DNA of 64,000 nucleotides from Petrolisthes cinctipes (GCA_033782935.1 JAWQEG010000477.1:1922001-1986000), one strand, 5' to 3'. Counted from the stretch's first letter, positions 28,801 through 42,360 are shown. Program-made: numbers and translations. The notes: a model not told the origin generated them from the sequence alone.

Positions 28801-31800
28801 ATTAAGGCCCAAAACACCCTAAAATTCGATATTTAGTGGTCCCAGAAGCGATCTGTACATGCCTACTCTGTGTTAGAGTATTTTCAAAATACAGGCCTAA
28901 AACATGCTCAAAATCGATGTTTTAGGTGCCAAAAAGTCGATATGAGCATGGATATTCAGTACCCGTTTATATCATAAATTCAGGCTCAAAACACCCGAAA
29001 ATTCGATATTTTGGGGTCCCAGAAGCAATCTGTACATTCCTACTTAGTGCTAGAATATTTTCAAAATATAGGCTAAAAACATGCTAAAAATCGATATTTT
29101 AGGTGCTAAAAAGTCGATATCTCAAATTAAGGCCCAAAACACCCGAAAATTCGATATTTAGGGGTCCCAGAAGCGATCTGTACATGCCTACTCCGTGTTA
29201 GAGTATTTTCAAAATACAGGCCCAAAACATGCTGAAAATCGATATTTTAGATGCCCAAAGTCAATATGTGCATGCATCTTCTGTACCCGTTTATATCTCA
29301 AATTCTGGCCCTAAACACCCGAAAATTCAATATTTTGGGGTCTCAGAAGCAATCTGTACATGCCTACTCAGTGCTAGAATATTTTTAAAATATAGGCTAA
29401 AAACATGCTAAAAATCGATATTTTAGGTGCCAAAAAGTCGATATCTCAAATTAAGGCCCAAAACACCCGAAAATTCGATATTTAGGGGTCCCAGAAGCGA
29501 TTTGTACATGCCTACTCCGTGTTAGGGTATTTAAAAAAAAAAGGCCTAAAACATGCTCAAAATCGATGTTTTAGGAGCCAAAAAGTCGATATGTGCATGG
29601 ATATTCAGTACCCGTTTATACTTCAAATTCAGGCTCAAAACACCCGAAAATTCGATATTTTGGGGTCCCAGAAGCAATCTGTACATTCCTACTTAGTGCT
29701 AGATTATTTTCAAAATATAGGCTAAAAACATGCTAAAAATCGATATTTTAGGTGCCAAAAAGTCGATATCTCAAATTAAGGCCCAAAACACCCGAAAATT
29801 CGATATTTAGGGGTCCCAGAAGCTATCTGTACATGCCTACTCCGTGTTAGAGTATTTCAAAATACAGGCCAAAAACATACTGAAAATCGATCTTTTAGGT
29901 GCCCAAAAGTCGATATGTGCATGCATCTTCTGTACCCGTTTATATCTCAAATTCTGGCCCTAAACACCCGAAAATTCGATATTTTTGGGTCCTAGAAGCG
30001 ATCTGTACATGCCTACTCAGTGCTAGAATGTTTTCAAAATATAGGCTCAAAACATGCTCAAAATCGATATTTTAGGTGCCCAAAAGTCAATATGTTCATG
30101 AATCTTCTGTACTCATTTATATCTCAAATTCAAGCTCAAAACACCCGAAAATTCGATATTTATGGGTCCCAGAAGCGATCTGTACATGCCTACTCAGTAT
30201 TAGAATATTTTCAAAGTATAGGCTAAAAACATGCTAAAAATCGATATTTTAGGTGCGTAAAGGCGATATCTCAAATTCAGGCCCAAAACACCCGAAAATT
30301 CGATATTTTGGGTTCCCAGAAGCAATCTCTACATGCCTACTCAGTGCTAGAATGTTTTCAAAATATAGGCTCTAAACATGCTCGAAATCGATATTTTTGG
30401 TGCCCAAAAGTCGATATGTGCATGCATCTTCTGTACTCGTTTATATCTCAAATTCAAGCTCAAAACACCCGAAAATTCGATATTTAGGGGTCCCAGAAGC
30501 GATCTGTACATGCCTACTCAGTGCTAGAATATTTTCAAAATATAGGCTCAAAACATGCTAAAAATCGATATTTTAGGTGCGTATAGGCGATATCTCAAAT
30601 TCAGGCCCTAAACACCCGAAAATTCGATATTCAATATTTTGGGGTCCCAGAAGCAATCTGTACATGCCTACTCAGTGCTAGAATATTTTCAAAATATAGG
30701 CAAAAAACATGTTAAAAATCGATATTTTAGGTGCCAAAAAGTCTCTATCTCAAATTGTGGCCCAAAACACCCGAACATTTGATATTTAGGGGTCCCAGAA
30801 GCGATCTGTACATGCCTACTCCGTGTTAGAGTATTTTCAAAATACAGGCCAAAAACATACTGAAAATCGATCTTTTAGGTTCCCAAAAGTCGATATGTGC
30901 ATGCATCTTCTGTACCCGTTTATATTTAAATTCTGGCCCTAAACACCCGAAAATTCGATATTTTGGGGTCCCAGAAGGGATCTGTACATGCCTACTCAGT
31001 GCTAGAATGTTTTCAAAATATAGGCTCAAAACATGCTCAAAATCGATATTTTAGGTGCCCAAAAGTCGATATGTGCATGCATCTTCTGTACTCGTTTATA
31101 TCTCAAATTCAGGCTCAAAACACCCGAAAATTCGATATTTTTGGGTCCCAGAAGCGATCTGTACATGCCTACTCAGTGCTAGAATATTTTCAAAATATAG
31201 GCTCAAAACATGCTAAAAATCGATATTTTAGGTGCGTAAAGGCGATATCTCAAATTCAGGCCCAAAACACCCGAAAATTCGATATTATGGGGTCCCAGAA
31301 GCAATCTGTACATGCCTACTCCGTGTTAGAGTATTTTCAAAATACAGGCCCAAAACATGCTCAAAATCGATGTTTTAGGTGCCCAAAAGTCGATATGTGC
31401 ATGCATCTTCAGTACACGTTTATATCTCAAATTCAGGCTCAAAACACCCGAAAATTCGATATTTTGGGGTCCCAGAAGCGATCTGTACATGCCTACTCCG
31501 TGTTAGAGTATTTTCAAAATACAGGCCCAAAACATGCTGAAAATCGATATTTTAGATGCCCAAAGTCAATATGTGCATGTACCTTCTGTACTCGTTTATA
31601 TCTCAAATTCAGGCTCAAAACACCCGAAAATTCAATAATTTGGGGTCCCAGAAGCAATCTGTACATACCTATTCAGAGCTAGAATATTTTCAAAATATAG
31701 GCTAAAAACATGCTAAAAATCGACATTTTAGGTGCCAAAAAATCGATATCTCAAATTCAGTCCCAAAACTCCCGAAACTTCGATATTTAGGGGTCCCAGA

Positions 31801-34800
31801 AGGGATCTGTACATGCCTACTCCGTGTTAAAGTATTTTCAAAATACAGGCCACAAACATACTGAAAATCGATCTTTTAGGTGACCAAAAGTCGATATGTG
31901 CATGCATCTTCTGTACCCGTTTATATCTCAAATTCTGGCCCTAAACACCCGAAAATTCGATATTTTGGGGTCCCAGAAGCGATCTGTACATGCCTACTCC
32001 GTTTTAGAGTATTTTCAAAATTCAGGCCCAAAACATGCTGAAAATCGATATTTTTGGTGCCCAAAGTCATTATGTGTATGCAACTTCTATACTTGTTTAT
32101 ATCTCAAATTCTGGCTCAAAACACCCGAAAATTCGATATTTTGGGGTCCCAGAAGCGGTCTGTAAATGCCTACTCCGTGTTAGAGTATTTTCAAAATACA
32201 GGCCAAAAACATACTGAAAATCGATCTTTTAGGTGCCCAAAAGTCGATATGTGCATGCATCTTCAGTATCCGTTTATATCTCAAATTGTGTCTCAAAAAG
32301 CCCGAAAATTCAATATTTTAGGGTCCCAGAAGCAATCTGTACATGCCTACTCAGTGTTAGAGTATTTTCATAATACAGGCCCAAAACATGCTGAAAATCG
32401 ATAATTTAGATGCCCAAAGTCAATATGTGCATGTAACTTCTGTACCCGTTTATATCTCAAATTCAGGCTCAAAACACCCGAAAATTCAATATTTTAGGGT
32501 CCCAGAAGCAATCTGTACATGCCTACTCAGTGCTAGAATATTTTCAAAATATAGGCTCAAAACATGCTAAAAATCGATATTTTAGGTGCGTAAAGGCGAT
32601 ATCTCAAATTCAGGCCCCAAACACCCGAAAATTCGATATTTTAGGGTCCCAGAAGCGATCTGTACATGCCTACTCCGTGTGCATGCATCTTCAGTACCCG
32701 TTTATATCTCAAATTCAGGCTCAAAACACACGAAAATTCGATATTTTGGGTCCCAGAAGCGATCTGTACATGCCTACTCCGTGTTAGAGTATTTTCAAAA
32801 TACATGCCCTAAACATGCTGAAAATCGATATTTTAGATGCCCAAAGTCAATATGTGCATGCATCTTCTGTACCCGTTTATATCTCAAATTTTGGCCCTAA
32901 ACACCCGAAAATTTAATATTTTGGGGTCCCAGAAGCAATCTGTACATACCTACTCAGTGCTAGAATATTTTCAAAATATAGGCTAAAAACTTGATAAAAA
33001 TCGATATTTTAGGTGCCAAAAAGTCGATATCTCAAATTAAGGCCCAAAACACCCGAAAATTCGATATTTAGGGGTCCCAGAAGCGATCTGTACATGCCTA
33101 CTCCCTGTTAGAGTACTTTCAAAATACAGGCCAAAAACATACTGAAAATCGATGTTATAGGTGCCTAAAAGTCGATATGTGCATGCATCTTCAGTACCCG
33201 TTTATATCTCAAATTCAGGCTCAAAACACACGAAAATTCGATATTTTGGGTCCCAGAAGCGATCTGTACATGCCTACTCAGTGCTAGAATGTTTTCAAAA
33301 TATAGGCTCACAACATGCTCAAAATCGATATTTTAGGTGACCAAAAGTCGATATGTGCATGCATCTTCTGTACTCGTTTATATCTCAAATTCAAGCTCAA
33401 AACACCCGAAAATTCGATAATTTGGGGTCCCAGAAGCGATCTGTACATGCCTACTCCGTGTTAGAGTATTCTTCAAAATTCAGGACCAAAACATGCTGAA
33501 AATCGATATTTTTGGTGCCCAAAGTCAATATGTGTATACATCTTCTACCCTCGTTTATATCTCAAATTCAGGCTCAAAACACCCGAATTATTCGATATTT
33601 TGGGGTCCCAGAAGCGATCTGTACATGCCTTCTCCGTGTTAGAGTATTTTCAAAATACAGGCCCAAAACATGCTGAAAATCGATATTTTAGATGCCCAAA
33701 GTCAATATGTGCATGTATCTTCTGTATCCGTTTATATCTCAAATTCAGGCTCAAAACACCCGAAAATTCAATATTTTGGCGTCCCAGAAGCAATCTGTAC
33801 ATACCTATTCAGAGCTAGAATATTTTCAAAATATAGGCTAAAAACATGCTAAAAATCGACATTTTAGGTGCCAAAAAATCGATATCTCAAATTCAGTCCC
33901 AAAACACCCGAAAATTCGATATTTAGGGGTCCCAGAAGGGATCTGTACATGCCTACTCCGTGTTAGAGTATTTTCCAAATACAGACCAAAAACATACTGA
34001 AAATCGATCTTTTAGGTGCCCAAAAGTCGATATGTGCATGCATCTTCTGTACCCGTTTATATCTCAAATTCTGGCCCTAAACACCCGAAAATTCGATATT
34101 TTGGGGTCCCAGAAGCGATCTGTACATGCCTACTCCGTTTTAGAGTATTTTCAAAATACAGGCCAAAAACATACTGAAAATCGATCTTTTAGGTGCCCAA
34201 AAGTCGATATGTGCATGCATCATCAGTATCCGTTTATATCTCAAATTGTGGCTCAAAAATCCCGAAAATTCAATATTTTGGGGTCCCAGAAGCAATCTGT
34301 ACATGCCTACTCAGTGCTAGAATATTTTCAAAATATAGGCTCAAAACATGCTCAAAACCGATATTTCAGGTGCCCAAAAGTCGATATGTGCATGCATCTT
34401 CTGTACCCGTAAATATCTCAAATTCTGTCCCAAAACACCCGAAAATTCAATATTTTGAGGTCCCAGAATCGATCTGTACATGCCTACTCTGTGCTAGAAT
34501 ATTTTAAAATATAGGCTAAAAACATGCTAAAATCGATATTTTAGGTGCGTAAAGGCGATATCTCAAATTCAGGCCCAAAACACCCGAAAATTCGATATTT
34601 TGGGGTCCCAGAAGCGATCTGCACATGCCTACTCAGTGCTAGAATATTTTCAAAAAATAGGCTCAAAACATGCTAAAAATCGATATTTTAGGTGCGTAAA
34701 GGCAATATCTCAAATTAAGGCCCAAAACACCCGAAAATTCGATATTTTGGAGTCCCAGAAGCGATCTGTACATGCCTACTCCGTGTTAGAGTATTTTCAA

Positions 34801-37500
34801 AATACAGGCCAAAAACATGCTCAAAATCGATGTTCTAGGTGCCCAAAAGTCGATATGTGCATGCATCTTCAGTACCCGTTTATATCTCAAATTTAGGCTC
34901 AAAACACCCGAAAATTCGATATTTGGGGGTCCCAGAAGCGATCTGTACATGCCTACTCCGAGTTAGAGTATTTTCAAAATACAGGCCCAAAACATGCTGA
35001 AAATCGATAATTTATATTCCCAAAGTCATTATGTGCATGTAACTTCTGTACCCGTTTATATCTCAAATTCAGGCTCAAAACACCCGAAAATTCAATATTT
35101 TGGGGTCCCAGAAGCGTTCTGTACATGCCTACTCAGTGCTAGAATATTTTCAAAATATAGGCTCAAAACATGCTAAAATCGATATTTTAGGTGCGTAAAG
35201 GCGATATCTCAAATTCAGGCCCCAAACACCCGAAAATTCGATATTTTAGGGGCCCAGAAGCGATCTGTACATGCCTACTCCGTGTGCATGCATCTTCAGT
35301 ACCTGTTTATATCTCAAATTCATTCTCAAAACACCCGAAAATTCGATATTTTGGGGTCCCAGAAGCGATCTGTACATGCCTACTCCGTGTTACAGTATTT
35401 TCAAAATACAGGCCCAAAACATGCTGAAAATCGATATTTTAGTTGCCCAAAGTCAATATGTGCATGCATCTTCTGTACCCGTTTATATCTCAAATTCTGG
35501 CCCTAAACACCCGAAAATTCGATGTTTTGGGGTCCCAGAAGCGATTTGTACATGCTTACTCAGTATTAGAATATTTTCAAAATATAGGCTAAAAACATGC
35601 TAAAAATCGATATTTTAGGTGCATAAAGGCGATATCTCAAATTCAGGCCCAAAACACCCGAAAATTCGATATTTAGGGGTCCCAGAAGCGATCTGAACAT
35701 GCCTACTCAGTGCTAGAATGTTTTCAAAATATAGGCTCAAAACATGCTCAAAATCGATATTTTTGGTGCCCAAAAGTCGATATGTGCATGCATCTTCTGT
35801 ACTCGTTTATATCTCAAATTCAAGCTCAAAACACCCGAAAATTCGATATTTAGGGGTCCCAGAAGCGATCTGTACATGCCTACTCAGTGCTAGAATATTT
35901 TCAAAATATAGGCTCAAAACATGCTAAAAATCGATATTTTAGGTGCGTATAGGCGATATCTCAAATTCAGGCCCGAAACACCCGAAAATTCGATATTCAA
36001 TATTTTGGGGTCCCAGAAGCAATCTGTACATGCCTACTCAGTGCTAGAATATTTTCTAAATATAGGCTAAAAACATGTTAAAAATCGATATTTTAGGTGC
36101 CAAAAAGTCGATATCTCAAATTAAGGCCCAAAACAACCGAAAATTCGATATTTTGGGGTCCCAGAAGCGATCTGTAAATGCCTACTCCGTGTTAGAGTAT
36201 TTTCAAAATACAGGCCAAAAACATACTGAAAATCGATCTTTTAGGAGCCCAAAAGTCGATATGTGCATGCATCTTCTGTACCCGTTAATATCTCAAATTC
36301 TGGCCCTAAACACCCGAAAATTCGATATTTTGGGGTCCCAGAAGCGATCTGTACATGCCTACTCCGTGTTAGAGTATTTACAAAATACAGGCCTAATACA
36401 TGCTCAAAATCGATGTTTTAGGTGCCCAAAAGTCGATATGTGCATTCATCTTCTGTACCCGTTTATATCTCAAATTCTGGCCCTAAACACCCGAAAATTC
36501 GATGTTTTGGGGTCCCAGAAGCGATCTGTACATGCCTACTCAGTGCTAGAATGTTTTCAAAATATAGGCTTAAAACATGCTCAAAATCGATATTTTGGGT
36601 GCCAAAAAGTCGATATCTCAAATTAAGTCCCAAAACACCCGAAAATTCGATATTTAGGGGTCCCAGAAGGGATCTGTACATGCCTACTCCGTGTTAGAGT
36701 ATTTTCAAAATACAGGCCAAAAACATACTGAAAATCGATCTTTTAGGTGCCCAAAAGTCGATATGTGCATGCATCTTCTGTACCCGTTTATATCTCAAAT
36801 TCTGGCCCTAAACACCCGAAAATTCGATATTTGGGTTCCCAGAAGCAATCTGTACATGCCTACTCAGTGCTAGAATGTTTTCAAAATATAGGCTCAAAAC
36901 ATGCTCAAAATCGATATTTTAGGTTCCCAAAAGTCGATATGTGAATGCATCTTCTGTACGCGTTTATATCTCAAATTCAGGCTCAAAACACCCGAAAATT
37001 CGATATTTTTGGGTCACAGAAGCGATCTGTACATGCCTACTCAGTGCTAGAATATTTTCAAAATATAGGCTAAAAACATGCTAAAAATCGATATTTTAGG
37101 TGCGTAAAGGCGATATCTCAAATTCAGGCCCAAAACACCCGAAAATTCGATATTATGGGGTCCCAGAAGCGATCTGTACATGCCTACTCCGTGTTAGAGT
37201 ATTTTCAAAATACATGCCCAAAACATGCTGAAAATCGATATTTTAGATGCCCAAAGTCAATATGTGCTTGTATCTTCTGTACCCGTTTATATCTCAAATT
37301 CAGGCTCAAAACACCCGAAAATTCAATATTTTGGGGTCCCAGAAGCAATCTGTACATGCCTACTCAGTGCTAGAATATTTTTTTAAAAATATAGGCTCAA
37401 AACATGCTAAAAATCGATATTTTAGGTGCGTAAAGGCGATATCTCAAATTCAGGCCCAAAACACCCGAAATTTCGATATTATGGGGTCCCAGAAGCGATC
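25838..37500 (+). repeat. 11.9-kb tandem segmental duplication, copy 2 (one monomer deleted)
   Basis: Nearly exact second copy of the preceding segment. The offset is 11,885 bp up to the region matching 22260 and 11,709 bp after it. The 176-bp difference is one whole monomer, present at about 22270-22450 and missing near 34150. Only scattered differences were seen elsewhere, such as ACATTCC near 15295 versus ACATGCC, and AGAGG near 21419 versus TATAGG. The match ends near 37500, where the right copy carries CTGCACATGCC and CCGCGTTAG. The duplication is therefore recent compared with monomer-to-monomer divergence. Confidence 0.88.
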
Positions 37501-38654
37501 TGCACATGCCTACTCCGCGTTAGAGTATTTCCAAAATACAGGCCAAAAACATACTGAAAATCGATCCTTTAGGTGCCCAAAAGTCGATATGTGCATTCAT
37601 CTTCTGTACCCGTTTATATCTCAAATTCTGGCCCTAAACACCCGAAAATTTAATATTTTTGGGTCCCAGAAGCAATATGTACATGCCTACTCAGTGCTAG
37701 AATATTTTCAAAATATAGGCTAAAAACATGCTAAAAATCGATATTTTAGGTGCCAAAAAGTCGATATCTCAAATTCAGTCCCAAAACACCCGAAACTTCG
37801 ATATTTAGGTGTCCCAGAAGCGATCTGTACATGCCTACTCCGTGTTAGAGTATTTTCAAAATTCAGGCCCAAAACATGCTGAAAATCGATATTTTTGGTG
37901 CCCAAAGTCAAGATGTGTATGCATCTTCTATACTCGTTTATATCTCAAATTCAGGCTCAAAACACCCGAAAATTCGATATTTTGTGGTCCCAGAAGCGAT
38001 CTGCACATGCCTACTAAGTGCTAGAATGTTTTTAAAATATAGCTTCTAAACATGCTAAAAATCGATATTTTAGGTGCCCAAAAGTCGATATTTGCATGCA
38101 TCTTCTGTACCCGTTTATATCTCAAATTCAGGCTCAAAACACCCGAAAATTCAATATTTTGGGGTCCCAGAAGCAATCTGTACATGCCTACTCAGTGCTA
38201 GAATATTTTCAAAATATAGGCTGAAAACATGCTAAAAATCGATATTTTAGGTGCCAAAAAGTCGATATCTCAAATTCAGTCCCAAAACACCCAAAAATTC
38301 GATATTTAGGGGTCCCAGAAGGGATCTGTACATGCCTACTCCGTTTTAGAGTATTTTCAAAATACAGGCCAAAAACATACTGAAAATCGATGTTTTAGGT
38401 GCCCAAAAGTCGATATGTGCATGCATCTTCTGTACCCGTTTATATCTCAAATTCTGGCCCTAAACACCCGAAAATTCGATATTTGGGGGTCCCAGAAGCG
38501 ATCTGTACATGCCTACTCAGTGCTAGAATGTTTTCAAAATATAGGCTCAAAACATGCTCAAAATCGATATTTTAGGTTCCCAAAAGTCGATATGTGCATG
38601 CATCTTCAGTACCCCTTTATATCTGAAATTCAGGCTGAAAACACCCGAAAATTC
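37501..38654 (+). repeat. Satellite between the two segmental duplications
   Basis: Ordinary long and short monomers joining the 11.9-kb duplication to the 1976-bp duplication. It includes the block (about 37665-37965) that resembles 13100-13400. Nothing other than satellite is visible. Confidence 0.8.
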
Positions 38655-40630
38655 AATTTTTTGGGGTCCCAGAAGCAATCTGTACATGCCTACTCAGTGC
38701 TAGAATATTTTCATAATATATGCTAAAAACATGCTAAAAATCGATATTTTAGGTGCCAAAAAGTCGATATCTCAAATTCTGTCCCAAAACCCCCGAAAAT
38801 TCGATATTTAGGGGTCCCAGAAGCGATCTGTACATGCCTACCCCGTGTTAGAGTATTTTCAAAATACAGGCCAAAAACATACTGAAAATCGATCTTTTAG
38901 GTGCCCAACAGTCGATATGTGCATGCATCTTCTGTACCTGTTTATATCTCAAATTCTGGCCCTAAACACCCGAAAATTCAATATTTTGGGGTCCCAGAAG
39001 CAATCTGTACATGCCTACTCAGTGCTAGAATATTTTCTAAATATAGACTAAAAACATGCTAAAAATCGATATTTTAGGTTCCAAAAAGTCGATATCTCAA
39101 ATTAAGGCCCAAAACACCCGAAAATTCGATATTTAGGGGTCCCAGAAGCGATCTGTACATTCCTACTCCGTGTTAGAGTATTTTCAAAATACAGGCCAAA
39201 AACATACTGAAAATCGATCTTTTAGGTGCCCAAAAGTCGATATGTGCATGCATCTTCTGTACCCGTTTATATCTCAAATTCTGGCCCTAAACACCGGAAA
39301 TTCGATATTTTTGGGTCCCAGAAGCGATCTGTACATGCCTACTCAGTGCTAGAATGTTTTCAAAATATAGGCTCAAAACCTGATCAAAATCGACATTTTA
39401 CGTGCCTAAAACTCGATATGTGCATGCATCGTCTGTACTCGTTTATATCTCAAATTCAAGCTCAAAACACCCGAAAATTCGATATTTTGGGGTCCCAGAA
39501 GCGATTTGTACATGCCTACTCAGTGCTTGAATATTTTCAAAATATAGGCTAAAAACATGCTAAAAATCGATCTTTTAGGTGCCGAAAAGTCGATATCTCA
39601 AATTCAGTCCCAAAACACCCGAAAATTCGATATTTAGGGGTCCCAGAAGCGATCTGTACATGCCTACTCCGTGTTAGAGTATTTTCAAAATACAGGTCAA
39701 AAACATGCTCAAAATCGATGTTTTAGGTGCCCAAAAGTCGATATGTGCATGCATATTTAGTACCCGTTTATATCTCAAATTCAGGCTCAAAACTCCCGAA
39801 AATTCGATATTTTGGGGTCCCAGAAGCGATTTGTACATGCCTACTCTGTGTTAGAGTATTTTCAAAATACATGCCCAAAACATGCTGAAAATCGATATCT
39901 TAGATGCCCAAAAGTAAATATGTGCATGTATCTTCTGTACCCGATTATATCTCAAATTCAGGCTCAAAACACCCGAAAATTCAATATTTTTGGGTCCCTG
40001 AAGCAATCTCTACATGCCTACTCAGTGGTAGAATATTTTCAAAATATAGGCTAAAAACATGCTAAAAATCGATATTTTAGGTGCGTAAAGGCGATATCTC
40101 AAATTCAGGCCCAAAACACCCGAAAATTCGATATTATGGGGTCCCAAAAGCGATCTGTACATGCCTAATCAGTGCTAGAATATTTTCAAAATATAGGCTC
40201 AAAACATGCTAAAAATCGATATTTTAGGTGCGTAAAGGCGATATCTCAAATTCAGGCCCAAAACACCCGAAAATTCGATACTATGGGTTCCCAGAAGCGA
40301 TCTGTACATGCCTACTCCGTGTTAGAGTATTTACAAAATACAGGCCCAAAAACATGCTCAAAATCGATGTTTTAGGTGCCCAAAAGTCGATATGTGCATG
40401 CATCTTCAGTACCCCTTTATATCTCAAATTAAGGCTCAAAACACCCGAAAATTCGATATTTTGGGGTCCCAGAAGCGATCTGTACATGCCTACTCCGTGT
40501 TAGAGTATTTTCAAAATACATGCCCAAAACATGCTGAAAATCGATATTTTAGATGCCCAAAGTCAATATGTGCATGTATCTTCTGTACCCGTTTATATCT
40601 CAAATTCAGGCTCAAAACACCCGAAAATTC
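38655..40630 (+). repeat. 1976-bp tandem duplication, copy 1
   Basis: Segment whose variants recur 1976-1977 bp downstream. Shared rare variants include TTTTCATAATATA near 38708 and 40684, the CCCCGTGTTAG box near 38840 and 40816, TTTTCTAAATATAG near 39032 and 41008, CTCGATATGTGC near 39412 and 41390, and AAAGTAAATATGTGC near 39911 and 41887. The left edge is where CAATTTTTTGG gives way to matching sequence. Confidence 0.82.
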
Positions 40631-42050
40631 AATATTTTGGGGTCCCAGAAGCAATCTGTACATGCCTACTCAGTGCTAGAATATTTTCATAATATAGGCT
40701 AAAAACATGCTAAAAATCGATCTTTTAGGTGCCAAAAAGTCGATATCTCAAATTCTGTCCCAAAACTCCCGAAAATTCGATATTTAGGGGTCCCAGAAGC
40801 GATCTGTACATGCCTACCCCGTGTTAGAGTATTTTCGAAATACAGGCCAAAAACATACTGAAAATCGATCTTTTAGGTGCCCAAAAGTCGATATGTGCAT
40901 GCATCTTCAGTACCTGTTTATATCTCAAATTCTGGCCCTAAACACCCGAAAATTCAATATTTTGGGGTCCCAGAAGCAATCTGTACATGCCTACTCAGTG
41001 CTAGAATATTTTCTAAATATAGGCTAAAAACATGCTAAAAATCGATATTTTAGGTGCCAAAAAGTCGATATCTCAAATTAAGGCCCAAAACACCCGAAAA
41101 TTCGATATTTAGGGGTCCCAGAAGCGATCTGTACATTCCTACTCCGTGTTAGAGTATTTTCAAAATACAGGCCAAAAACATGCTGAAAATCGATCTTTTA
41201 GGTGCCCAAAAGTCGATATGTGCATGCATCTTCTGTACCCGTTTATATCTCAAATTCTGGCCCTAAACCCCCGAAAATTCGATATTTTTGGGTCCCAGAA
41301 GCGATCTGTACATGCCTACTCAGTGCTAGAATGTTTTCAAAATATAGGCTCAAAAGATGCTCAAAATCGATATTTTATGTGCCTAAAACTCGATATGTGC
41401 ATGCATCGTCTGTACTTGTTTATATCTCAAATTCAAGCTCAAAACACCCGAAAATTCGATATTTTGGGGTCCCAGAAGCGATTTGTACATGCCTACTCAG
41501 TGCTAGAATATTTTCAAAATATAGGCTAAAAACATGCTAAAAATCGATCTTTTAGGTGCCAAAAAGTCGATATCTCAAATTCAGTCCCAAAACACCCGAA
41601 AATTCGATATTTAGGGGTCCCAGAAGCGATCTGTACATGCCTTTTCCGTGTTAGAGTATTTTCAAAATACAGGCCAAAAACATGCTCAAAATCGATGTTT
41701 TAGGTGCCCAAAAGTCGATATGTGCATGCATATTTAGTACCCGTTTATATCTCAAATTCAGGCTCAAAACACCCGAAAATTCGATATTTTGGGGTCCCAG
41801 AAGCGATTTGTACATGCCTACTCCGTGTTAGAGTATTTTCAAAATACATGCCCAAAACATGCTGAAAATCGATATCTTAAATGCCCAAAAGTAAATATGT
41901 GCATGTATCTTCTGTACCCGATTATATCTGAAATTCAGGCTCAAAACACCCGAAAATTCAATATTTTTGGGTCCCTGAAGCAATCTATACATGCCTACTC
42001 AGTGGTAGAATATTTTCAAAATATAGGCTAAAAACATGCTAAAAATCGAT
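40631..42050 (+). repeat. 1976-bp duplication, copy 2, interrupted by the retroelement
   Basis: Matches about 38655-40074 of copy 1 and then stops at AAAATCGAT, directly against the 5' LTR. The last 556 bp of the unit (counterpart of 40075-40630) is not found on the other side of the element. The sequence there (50870 onward) is a different set of monomers. Confidence 0.82.
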
Positions 42051-42188
42051 TGTACAGTACTGTATAAGAGGGTCTCACACACAGCTTCCCCACTTGAAGC
42101 AACAGAATCCAGATGGCCTTCTTATAACAACAGACACAAGAAGGTAACCATTTTACCCTCCAATTTCTCACTTGTCATCCCTAAACTC

Positions 42189-42264
42189 GAGAGAGAGAGA
42201 GGGAGAGGGAGAGAAAAAGAGAGAGAGAGAGAGGGAGAGAAAGTAGAAAGAGAGAGAGAAAAAA
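42189..42264 (+). promoter_or_regulatory. GA-repeat tract in the LTR U3
   Basis: Almost pure purine stretch of GAGAGA repeats upstream of the TATAAA box. The 3' LTR copy (about 50414-50483) is shorter, as expected of a slippage-prone microsatellite. Repeated GAGAG is the recognition motif of GAGA-factor-type proteins in insects, so this could be an enhancer or chromatin-opening element for the LTR promoter. The tract is seen directly. The regulatory role is inference, and plain microsatellite drift is the alternative. Confidence 0.5.
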
Positions 42265-42360
42265 ATTGGGTGGAGCTTAGACCAAACTCCACCCCTTTTC
42301 AAGAAGATAATAAGAATAATAATATCTGAATAGACTTGGCATCTTCCAAAACAGAATGAA

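Larger units (their letters stand above)
1..42050 (+). repeat. Left satellite array, 177/148-bp monomer family
   Basis: Head-to-tail tandem array with every unit in the same orientation. Using the recurring CTGTACATGCCTAC box as a phase marker, successive units near the start are 176, 148, 176, 148, 177, 176 and 148 bp apart. Two main classes exist: long (177 or 176 bp) and short (148 or 147 bp). Conserved boxes are AAAACACCCGAAAATTCGAT, GGGGTCCCAGAAGC, TGTACATGCCTACTC, TATTTTCAAAATA and AAAATCGATATTTTAGGTGC. From the mean spacing I estimate about 250 monomers. The sequence is AT-rich and contains no gene. Open frames on both strands are fragments of this repeat and have no codon structure of their own. 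The function is unknown. Centromeric or pericentromeric heterochromatin is a plausible setting by analogy with other satellites, but the sequence does not prove it. Confidence 0.97.

Noticed and set aside
1..42050. Tandem repeats resembling a CRISPR array or a repeat-protein gene
   Set aside because: There are no unique spacers and no cas genes, and the units are 148-177 bp and contiguous. Open frames occur in several phases, break at every short monomer and show no codon bias, so I call none of them a gene.
42036..42329. 97-codon frame across the left satellite/LTR junction
   Set aside because: It begins in satellite and runs through the GA microsatellite of the LTR. The similar LTR copy at 50276 lacks the same upstream part, so it is a chance frame.
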